Source of the DNA: Lentisphaerota bacterium
Lineage (GTDB): Bacteria; Verrucomicrobiota; Kiritimatiellia; RFP12; UBA1067
Assembly: GCA_015061665.1 (NCBI GenBank)
Contig: SUWC01000010.1
Span: forward strand, 1-58,284
Reading direction: 5' to 3'
Length of the DNA: 58,284 bases
Positions within the stretch are counted from its first letter, which is position 1, and each line of letters opens with the position of its first letter. Shown here in pieces: positions 26,333 through 34,204 of this stretch. The position numbers and the translations under genes are program-made. Below the pieces are notes generated by a model that was not told where the DNA came from, did no database searches, and saw nothing but the letters and a program-made list of their open reading frames with translations.

Positions 26333-28303
26333 ATGAAAAAAGCCTTAATCGCTGCCTTTGCAGCCATAGTAACAGCAACCGTATCATTCGCAGACACCAT
26401 CACGTGGACGGGTGGAGGTGATGGTGTATCTTGGGGTGATAATGATAACTGGAGTTCGGGTACAAGCCCGCTCAATAACTTTGCGTATGATGTAGTTGTT
26501 GACGGCGATAGTGGAGTGTTCAAGGACGAGGGGAAAACGGTCACTTACACATCTGGCGATTTGACGTTTACAGGTACTTTGACAATAAAGAATGGAGCGC
26601 GATTCTATCAGAATGCGGATTCGTGGCCGAACTTTGCAAATGGTACACTTATTGTTGAAAATGGCACATTTGATCTATCGCATGCAACAGGGTCTAACGG
26701 ATTCGGCACATTAATTGTTCGTGAAGGGGGGAGCGTCATTGTCCCTTCGGGTATGAACAGCAACAAAGTGACCTTGGACAATGGCGCGACGCTTGTTCTG
26801 AAGGCAGGAGATTTTGAGATACCTTCAGATAGAACATTTGGGGCGATAAATCTGACTGTCTACACGATAACGACACCTGCAAATGATAACGTTCGTGCGA
26901 AAATTTCGCTTAGCGGCACTAAACTGACGGCGACCCGTACTGGTGCAGTATGCGGAATATGGGATGCCAGGTATGCAGGTGAGGTAAACTTCCTCTCAGG
27001 TGCCAATTCTTCGTTCACATTCCCTTCTTCTGTAGATGGAAACAATGTTCATGACAAGGCTACCGCATATCAGTATTTGTTTCAGACCGGTTATTTCTAC
27101 TATGAAGGAAATCCTGTCTCTGATGAATCTGATGTTTGGCGTAATCACTTTGAGGTCTTTTCAGATGCAGGAATGACGACAGTAGCCTATGTAGATGTAA
27201 TTTCAGATAACAGCATCAGCTCGGTAAGTGCAGAGTCGATTACTTCCACTTCTGCGACGTTGTCAGCGCTAATCGCGTCTCAGGAGGAGGGCTCGCTAGT
27301 CAAGTTTGCTTACGGGGAATCTGAATTGACGGAATCCGATGTCCTGTCAGGGGAGACGATATCTGTCGAGGCCGGAGTTGCTTCAAAACAGATTACGGGT
27401 TTGAATGAGTTTGCACTATATCATTATGCGTTTGCAATTGCAGATTCCACTGGTTCAGAGGTGCTTAGTATGAGGAGTGGCACGTTTATCGCGAGTGATT
27501 TTGAATACATTTGGAAGGATGGTGCGTGGGTGGGAGGTAGGATTCCCGCCAATTATGGAAACTCGCTGGACAGTGTGCTCTTTGCAAGTGATTTCACTAC
27601 AACAGGCGAACTTCGTCTTGACAACAAGAAAGTTAAGAATTCTGTCCTGACCTCAGGAACCATGCTTTACGGGACTCTTCAAGTCGTCAATTCATCCGTG
27701 ATTAACATACGCAACGAAAAGATGAATGAGTCTCCGTATGGTTTCTATGGTGACAATGCAACTCCCTTGAATTTTGTATCTGAAAGTGGCAATGGCACAA
27801 TCTTTCGTGCGGCATCCTATACATGCCGTTGCGACGACGCCCAGCTTGCGGCGTTCGACAATTTCTTCACATGCCAGACAGCTAAGAAGATTCTCCACAA
27901 TGGTGTCCAGATTGATGCGACGGATTATGCTGCAAATTTCGCTCGCACAACTGCGGCCGAAAAAGAATCTGGAACGTTTGACTATGGCGAAGGTGTGGTC
28001 GCGGTTGATTTGAATGTCGTAACTCTGACTCTTTGGGACACCTTCCCCGAAGATGCGTCCGGTGCGTGGACAGTGAAGAATGGGGCAAGGGTTAAGTTGA
28101 CGAAGAACGCCAAGCTGTCTGGACTGGTCGTTGAGTCTGGTGCGGTAATCGATCTCAATGGTTACACGCTTACGACGAGTGCGCTCACGATTGATGGCGT
28201 GAATGTAGGAAAGGGAACATACTCGTCCAGTTACTCAGAAGTCTTGGTCGGTGAAGGTTCTCTCACCGTCGCAGGCAAGGGTCTTGTGATCGTAATCCGC
28301 TGA
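26333..28303 (+). CDS. Secreted surface protein, autotransporter/beta-helix-like with a fibronectin III-like region
   Basis: Signal peptide; 'ITWTGGGDGVSWGDNDNWSSG'; TGCTATAAT promoter 26294-26302 and GGGAG SD. Confidence 0.6.
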   Translation: MKKALIAAFAAIVTATVSFADTITWTGGGDGVSWGDNDNWSSGTSPLNNFAYDVVVDGDSGVFKDEGKTVTYTSGDLTFTGTLTIKNGARFYQNADSWPNFANGTLIVENGTFDLSHATGSNGFGTLIVREGGSVIVPSGMNSNKVTLDNGATLVLKAGDFEIPSDRTFGAINLTVYTITTPANDNVRAKISLSGTKLTATRTGAVCGIWDARYAGEVNFLSGANSSFTFPSSVDGNNVHDKATAYQYLFQTGYFYYEGNPVSDESDVWRNHFEVFSDAGMTTVAYVDVISDNSISSVSAESITSTSATLSALIASQEEGSLVKFAYGESELTESDVLSGETISVEAGVASKQITGLNEFALYHYAFAIADSTGSEVLSMRSGTFIASDFEYIWKDGAWVGGRIPANYGNSLDSVLFASDFTTTGELRLDNKKVKNSVLTSGTMLYGTLQVVNSSVINIRNEKMNESPYGFYGDNATPLNFVSESGNGTIFRAASYTCRCDDAQLAAFDNFFTCQTAKKILHNGVQIDATDYAANFARTTAAEKESGTFDYGEGVVAVDLNVVTLTLWDTFPEDASGAWTVKNGARVKLTKNAKLSGLVVESGAVIDLNGYTLTTSALTIDGVNVGKGTYSSSYSEVLVGEGSLTVAGKGLVIVIR

Positions 28304-28329
28304 TATGACGAAATAGTATTCGTGAAAGC

Positions 28330-28355
28330 CGGGTCCGGTGTAAATGCCGGACCCG
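28330..28355 (+). terminator. Hairpin after surface protein gene, likely terminator
   Basis: CGGGTCCGG (28330-28338) / CCGGACCCG (28347-28355) followed by CTTTGT. Confidence 0.6.
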
Positions 28356-28387
28356 CTTTGTAAAGAAATACCCTAGGAACACGCAAA

Positions 28388-30292
28388 ATGAAGAAAGCAT
28401 TTACCTCCATCGCCGCCGCATCGCTCGCGATGTTCGCCGTCGCGGCGCATGACGAGCTGCTCGGACCGAACGTCTACATCTTCTCGCCAGAGGATTCGCC
28501 GGAAGAAATCGCCGCGACCGTTGAGAAGGTGTTCAAGCGCCAGCACCACCAGCAGTTCGGAAAGGGGCGCTATGCGTTTCTTTTCAAAAGCGGCGACTAC
28601 ACGAAAGCCGGAACGTTCAACGTCGGCTACTACACCCAGCTCCTCGGCCTCGGAAAGACGCCTCGCGACGTCCGCATCGCAAATGTCAAGACCCCCGCCG
28701 CTCTTCCGTCCAACAACGCGACGTGCAACTTCTGGGTCGGCATCGAGAACATGTCCATCGCCGATCTCGACAACAACGCCGATCCCTACTTCAACTTCCA
28801 GTGGGCCGTTTCGCAGGCAGCCCCCGCACGTCGTCTCTACGTCGAGCGCAAGACCGTCTTCGACTGGTTCTTCGGATGGGCTTCCGGCGGATACGCCGCG
28901 GACTGCATGTTCCTTAAGCCCGCCGGCTCCTACGCCCAGCAGCAGTACTACTACCGCAACAACGAGTTCGCACAGGGCGTGTACGGAATCAACTGGAACC
29001 AGGTCATCCAGGGCTGCGTCGGCAACCTCGGAGAAAACGCAGTTGACGGACCCAAGAAGCCCGTCGCCTCCGGCTCGCCGCTCGCCGGCGCGAAGGGAAC
29101 CTCGAACTGGAAGGACGGCGGATGCACGAGCTTCGTCGAGGAGACGGACCGCATTCGCGAAAAGCCTTTCCTCTTCCTCGAAGGCGACACGTTCAAGGTG
29201 TTCGTCCCCGCCATCCGCCGCAACGCGAAGGGCATAAGCTGGGGCGCAGGCAAGGCGAACGACGGAATGGGCGAAGGACAGATTCTCGACCTCAGGCGCG
29301 ACTTCTACATCGCGAAGGAAGGCAAGGACTCCGCGAAGACGCTCAACGCCGCTCTCGCGTCCGGCAAGAACATCCTCTTCACCCCCGGCATATACCATGT
29401 CGAAGAGCCGATAAAGGTCGTAAAGCCGAACACGATAGTCCTCGGAATAGGCGAGGCCACTATCGTCCCGGAGAACGCCGATGCCGCGCTGCGCTGCGCA
29501 GATGTTGACGGACTCGTCATCGCCGGGCTCATCTTCGACGCGGAGCGCGCGTCCAAGAGGTTCGTCGTCGCGGGCGCGAAGAAGTCCGTCGTCCGCCATG
29601 AAAAGAACCCCGCGTTTCTCATCGACCTCATCTACCGCGTCGGCGGAACAGGCAAGCCCGGCAAGACGGACGTCTGCCTTGAGATTAACTCCAACGACGC
29701 CGTTGTAGACCATACGTGGATATGGCGCGCCGACCACGGCGATCACACGGGCTGGATGGCCAACACCTCCAAGAACGGAATCGTCGTAAACGGCGAAGGA
29801 GTGACGTGCTACGGACTCTTCGTCGAGCACTTCCAGGAGCACGACGTCCTCTGGAACGGCGAAAACGGACGCATGTACTTCCTCCAGAACGAGAAGTGCT
29901 ACGATCCGCCGGGCAACGCGACCTGGATGTCCCACGGCGGCAAGAAGAAGGGCTATGCGGCGTACAAGGTTGCGGACGGCGTGAAGCGCCACTACGCTGT
30001 CGGACTCGGCGTGTACGATGTGTTCATCAACACGGACGGCAACAGCGTCTTCCTTGACGACGCAATCGAAGTGCCCGACACGCCAGGCGTCACGATCGAA
30101 AACGCCTGCATCGTCGAAATCGCGAACGGGGACGGTCCGCTCGTCGGAATCAACCACATCGTCAACGGACGCGGCTACGGAATCCGCACCGGCAAGGACA
30201 GCGGCGGCGGGTATGCCGTGCAGCGCGTGACGAAGTACTGCAACGGCAAGGCCGAGGAACGTCCTGACTCATACGTCAAGAAAGGCAACTGA
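28388..30292 (+). CDS. Secreted right-handed beta-helix protein (family often mislabelled 'adenylyl cyclase' in actinobacteria)
   Basis: 'LGPNVYIFSPEDSPEEIAATVEKVFKRQHHQQFGKGRYAFLFKSGDY..FNVGYYTQLLGLG', 'FQWAVSQAAPARRLYV', repeated Asn/Gly-rich strands. Confidence 0.65.
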   Translation: MKKAFTSIAAASLAMFAVAAHDELLGPNVYIFSPEDSPEEIAATVEKVFKRQHHQQFGKGRYAFLFKSGDYTKAGTFNVGYYTQLLGLGKTPRDVRIANVKTPAALPSNNATCNFWVGIENMSIADLDNNADPYFNFQWAVSQAAPARRLYVERKTVFDWFFGWASGGYAADCMFLKPAGSYAQQQYYYRNNEFAQGVYGINWNQVIQGCVGNLGENAVDGPKKPVASGSPLAGAKGTSNWKDGGCTSFVEETDRIREKPFLFLEGDTFKVFVPAIRRNAKGISWGAGKANDGMGEGQILDLRRDFYIAKEGKDSAKTLNAALASGKNILFTPGIYHVEEPIKVVKPNTIVLGIGEATIVPENADAALRCADVDGLVIAGLIFDAERASKRFVVAGAKKSVVRHEKNPAFLIDLIYRVGGTGKPGKTDVCLEINSNDAVVDHTWIWRADHGDHTGWMANTSKNGIVVNGEGVTCYGLFVEHFQEHDVLWNGENGRMYFLQNEKCYDPPGNATWMSHGGKKKGYAAYKVADGVKRHYAVGLGVYDVFINTDGNSVFLDDAIEVPDTPGVTIENACIVEIANGDGPLVGINHIVNGRGYGIRTGKDSGGGYAVQRVTKYCNGKAEERPDSYVKKGN

Positions 30293-33200
30293 TGAACGGA
30301 AAGACCCTTGCGCTGGCAGTGTGCACGGCCGCTTCTGCGGCCTGCGCGCAGGAGATCGTGAAGTGCGGAGAAGGCACCTACGCCTCGTACGCGCCATGGC
30401 GCGTCGCGCGCTCGACGCGGCACTGGGGCGACCAGAGCCGCATAATGCAGACGCGTCCGATCTACATGACGGAACGGCGCAAGGGCGATCCTATCCCGAC
30501 GAACGACTGGTGGACTGACGCGCTCGTCTCGCGCTGGACGGGCAATCTCTGGAGCTATCCGGCGAAAGTCCGCATAGGCGCCGACGGTGTGCGCGTCGAG
30601 AATCCGTCCTACTGGATCGACAACGGAACGGAGATGAAGTCCCGCTCCGCAATCGTCGTTTCCGCAGTCGGCGATTTCGCGCCCGAGGCGACGCTCGTCG
30701 ACGACTGGCACGACTGGGACGTCGAGATGGTGTTGAGGGAAGAGGGAAGTGGGACTAGGGAGATTAAGACGACGCTGGTGCATGGATCTCCCTTTACCTG
30801 GATTGAGTCGAAGGGCGTCGGACTCAAGATTTCGATTGAGAAAGAAGGCGATGCGGAGCCGCGCCGCCGCGCCAAGGGCAATGCCGAGATAATTGCCGTA
30901 GGAGACGAGCTGTACGGAATTTGGCGCGGGAAGCGCGAGGGCGGTGAATGGATCGCCATCGGACTTCTGCCTGACGAGTCCGCGTTTGAAAAGCTCGCGC
31001 CGTATGCGACGTCCGTCATCCGCTCGACGCGCGTCGACTGGAAGTACGACGAGAAGAAGTCCGCGCTGACGACTACATGGCGCGTGAAGACGGAGGATAT
31101 TAGGGGAACGGGGAACGGGGAACGGGGAATGGATCCCGTTGCGCTTCAGGGATTCCAGCCCCACCATCTCAAGAAGACCGTCCCTGATTTCAAGACGATT
31201 GACGGACTCGTCTGGCAGACTCCTCGCGGGAAGCAGCGCGTAGCCGCGGGCAATTCGCTTTCGATAACGTATACGTTCCCTGGCATGCTTCCTTACTGGG
31301 CCGCGCCCGTCGCGGCCGCGAAGGGGCGGTATGACGAGTCTCTCTTCAGGGATCTGATTTCTGACTACGCTGCACGCGGTGGATTCGGCGGTGATACCTA
31401 CTGGGGCGGGAAGGGCCTTCTGCAGATGGCGTTCGCGATGATGGCGGCGCGCGAAATAGGCGACGCAAAGACGTTTCGCGATGCGCACGCGAAGATGAGG
31501 GCAAAGTTCGAGGACTGGTTGACGTGGGATCCGTCCGAGCAGCGTTTCTTCTTCTCGTACGTTCCGAAATGGGGCGGACTTGTCGGCGAAGGGACGAGCT
31601 ACGACTCGGATGCTTTCAACGACCATCACTTCCACTACGGATATTTCACGTATTCTGGCGCGCTCCTCTGCATGGTCGACGACGATTTCAGGACGAAGTT
31701 CGGTCCGATGCTGCGCCTTATAGCGAAGGACTACGCCAACTGGGAGCGGGAGGGCGCAGATGCTTCGGGAAGCGGCGTCAACGCTGCGAAGCCGCGTTTT
31801 CCGTTCTTCAGGACGTTCGATCCGTGGGCCGGTCACTCCTTCGCCGGAGGTGTCGGCGACGGAGGCGGCAACGGACAGGAGTCGACGAGCGAGGCTATGC
31901 AGGGCTGGGGCGGACTCTACCTGCTCGGACTTGCGCTTGGAGACGACGCGATGCGCGACGCGGGCATTTTCGGGTACGTGAGCGAAGCGCGAGGCGTTGC
32001 GGAATACTGGTTCGACCGCGACCGCGAGAACATCGACTACACGAAGTACAAGCATCCGTACAACTCGAACCTGACGTGCCACGGAGTTGGCTGGTGGACG
32101 TATTTCAGCGGCGATCCCGTGTGGATGCACTCGATCCAGTGGCTTCCCAACACCCCCGCTCTCGACTATCTCAGCGAAGACCTCAAGTTCGCGAAGTGGG
32201 ACTGGGAGACTATGTGGAAAACAAAGGAGATCGGCGGGTGGTTCGAGAAGGGCAAGACGCGTGACGGACACGAGACGAACCCCGTCGGCAACGAGTCGCT
32301 CGGCAACGTTCTGCTCTCGTATCTCCAGCGTCACGATCCAGCGCAGGCGGCGGAGATCTTCGACAAGCTCCGCGCGAAGAAGATGGGCGCGGCGATGAAC
32401 GCCGACACGGGACACATGACCTACTGGGCGACGCACAGCCACCTGACGTGGGGCGAGCTAGATTTTACCGTTCGTGCAGACTATCCGTGCGCCAGGGCGT
32501 TCGTGAAGAACGGCAAGCGCACGCTCATGGTCTACAACTGCGGCGACGAGCCGCGCAAGGTAAGGTTCTTCGGGACGGATGGGAAGGCCGTTGGCGAAAT
32601 CGACGCCCAGCCTCGCTGTCTTACGGTTCAGAACCGCAAGCCGGCGGGGCTGCCGAAGATTGATTTCTCGAGTGCGGCGTCCGTCATCCCCAAGGGCGTC
32701 GTGATGCGCGATCTGGCGTCCGGCGCGTCCGTCAAGGCTACGTCTCAGGAGTCAGGCGGACTTTCCGCGGCGAACGCGACAGACGGCGACGACAAGACGC
32801 GCTGGTCTTCCGCCCATGACGACGCCGAGGCGACGCTTACAATTGACCTTGGCGGAGCGGTCGAGCTCTACGGTTCGGAAATCCTCTGGGAGGCGTCGTA
32901 CGCGGCGAAGTATTTCATAGAGTATTCGGCGGACGGCGCAAAGTGGTCCGCGATAGGCGGCGAGCGGAACGGATTCGCCGGGCTTCAGAGGCTCGAGTTC
33001 GGCGGCGAGAAGGGACGCTACGTCAGGATGCGCGCGAAAGAGAAGGCGACGCAGTACGGCGTGTCGCTGTTCTCGTGGCGCGTGTTCGGAAAGCCGGCAG
33101 GCGCGAAGGGTGCGCTCGGCGCGGCGATAGATGCGGAGAAGCCCGTCCTCAAGGAGAACGTTCCGTGCAGGCTTTCTGCGCGCGCATGGCTGGGCGGAGA

Positions 33201-34014
33201 GAAGTTCGGTCCGTGCAAGGTCGAATGGTCAAGCTCCGACGGAGAGTTCGAGGGCGACATGTTCACTCCGCGCACCAACGGATTCGCGACGGTCGAGGCG
33301 AAGATGGACGGGCTTGCGGTGTCCCGCCGCTTCCCCGTCGAGGAGGCGCTTGCGGCTTCCACGCTACTGTTCACGCCGTCCAACGTCGTAGCGGTCGTTG
33401 GCGAGGAGATAAGGGCTGTTCCATCTGCGTCCGACCAGTTCGGCGGCGCGATGTCCCTCAAGGGCGCGAAGCTCGAGCTGCTGGGGCCGGACGGACGCAA
33501 GGCGGGCGCGAAGCAGTTCTCCGCGAAGAAGGGCGGATACTTCACGTTCAACGTGCCTGGGGTGTATACGCTCCGCGCGAAGCTCGGCGGACTTGTCTCA
33601 GAATGCCGCATAGAGGCGATGTCGCTCAAGAGCGCGAACCTTGCGCGTCTCGCGGCGATCTCGGCGAGCGGCGAGGAGAACGGCGGACTGGCGGCGCGCT
33701 TTGCCGCGGACGGCGATCCGAAGACGCGCTGGTCGTCGCGCCACAAGGACGGCGAGTGGATCGTGTTCGACTTCGGGCGCGAGCGCACGGTTTCGAGCTG
33801 CGCCGTGACGTGGGAGAACGCGCGCGCCTCGGAGTATGTGGTCGAGACGTCGACCGACGGCGCGAAGTGGGCTGAAGCTGTCCGTGTCTCCGACAATCCA
33901 GGCGGACGCCAGGAGCATACGTTCAAGGCGGTGAAGGCGACAAAGCTGCGCATCACGGGCCTGAAGCGCAACACGCAGTACGGCATTTCCATATTCGAGA
34001 CCGAAATCCGCTGA
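30292..34014 (+). CDS. GH81-like endo-beta-1,3-glucanase with F5/8 type C (discoidin) domains
   Basis: 'PIPTNDWWTDALVSRW..LWSYPAKVRIGADGVRVENP', 'SYDSDAFNDHHFHYGYFTYSGAL', 'GGNGQESTSEAMQGWGGLYLLG'; two 'DGDxKTRWSS' discoidin motifs. Confidence 0.85.
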   Translation: MNGKTLALAVCTAASAACAQEIVKCGEGTYASYAPWRVARSTRHWGDQSRIMQTRPIYMTERRKGDPIPTNDWWTDALVSRWTGNLWSYPAKVRIGADGVRVENPSYWIDNGTEMKSRSAIVVSAVGDFAPEATLVDDWHDWDVEMVLREEGSGTREIKTTLVHGSPFTWIESKGVGLKISIEKEGDAEPRRRAKGNAEIIAVGDELYGIWRGKREGGEWIAIGLLPDESAFEKLAPYATSVIRSTRVDWKYDEKKSALTTTWRVKTEDIRGTGNGERGMDPVALQGFQPHHLKKTVPDFKTIDGLVWQTPRGKQRVAAGNSLSITYTFPGMLPYWAAPVAAAKGRYDESLFRDLISDYAARGGFGGDTYWGGKGLLQMAFAMMAAREIGDAKTFRDAHAKMRAKFEDWLTWDPSEQRFFFSYVPKWGGLVGEGTSYDSDAFNDHHFHYGYFTYSGALLCMVDDDFRTKFGPMLRLIAKDYANWEREGADASGSGVNAAKPRFPFFRTFDPWAGHSFAGGVGDGGGNGQESTSEAMQGWGGLYLLGLALGDDAMRDAGIFGYVSEARGVAEYWFDRDRENIDYTKYKHPYNSNLTCHGVGWWTYFSGDPVWMHSIQWLPNTPALDYLSEDLKFAKWDWETMWKTKEIGGWFEKGKTRDGHETNPVGNESLGNVLLSYLQRHDPAQAAEIFDKLRAKKMGAAMNADTGHMTYWATHSHLTWGELDFTVRADYPCARAFVKNGKRTLMVYNCGDEPRKVRFFGTDGKAVGEIDAQPRCLTVQNRKPAGLPKIDFSSAASVIPKGVVMRDLASGASVKATSQESGGLSAANATDGDDKTRWSSAHDDAEATLTIDLGGAVELYGSEILWEASYAAKYFIEYSADGAKWSAIGGERNGFAGLQRLEFGGEKGRYVRMRAKEKATQYGVSLFSWRVFGKPAGAKGALGAAIDAEKPVLKENVPCRLSARAWLGGEKFGPCKVEWSSSDGEFEGDMFTPRTNGFATVEAKMDGLAVSRRFPVEEALAASTLLFTPSNVVAVVGEEIRAVPSASDQFGGAMSLKGAKLELLGPDGRKAGAKQFSAKKGGYFTFNVPGVYTLRAKLGGLVSECRIEAMSLKSANLARLAAISASGEENGGLAARFAADGDPKTRWSSRHKDGEWIVFDFGRERTVSSCAVTWENARASEYVVETSTDGAKWAEAVRVSDNPGGRQEHTFKAVKATKLRITGLKRNTQYGISIFETEIR
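30735..30762 (+). repeat. Heptanucleotide array within GH81 CDS
   Basis: GAGGGAA GAGGGAA GTGGGAC TAGGGAG. Confidence 0.75.
31103..31130 (+). repeat. Heptanucleotide array (GGGGAAN)4 within GH81 CDS
   Basis: GGGGAAC x3, GGGGAAT. Confidence 0.9.
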
Positions 34015-34057
34015 CCGTATTTTTTGTCTTTAGACTGTGGAAATCCGCGCCAGATAA

Positions 34058-34066
34058 TGATATAAT
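34058..34066 (+). promoter_or_regulatory. TGATATAAT promoter of intergenic unit
   Basis: ataaTGATATAATacttg. Confidence 0.6.
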
Positions 34067-34072
34067 ACTTGT

Positions 34073-34154
34073 CAAAATTTTCGAAAGAAAGTTTTTCCCT
34101 GCTGCCCGGCGACTGCTTGCCCAGGAGGTTTTCCTCTTACCCCTCCTGTTTTTT
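34073..34154 (+). ncRNA. Candidate small RNA (promoter and terminator bounded)
   Basis: Promoter at 34058-34066; terminator CAGGAGG (34122-34128)/CCTCCTG (34142-34148) followed by TTTTTT; no convincing ORF. Confidence 0.4.
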
Positions 34155-34188
34155 GGAACTTTCGCCGGTGCGCAGGAGTTTAAGTTTA

Positions 34189-34197
34189 TGGTATAAT
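34189..34197 (+). promoter_or_regulatory. TGGTATAAT promoter, 7 nt from subtilase ATG
   Basis: atggTATAATattgctaATG. Confidence 0.65.
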
Positions 34198-34204
34198 ATT
34201 GCTA

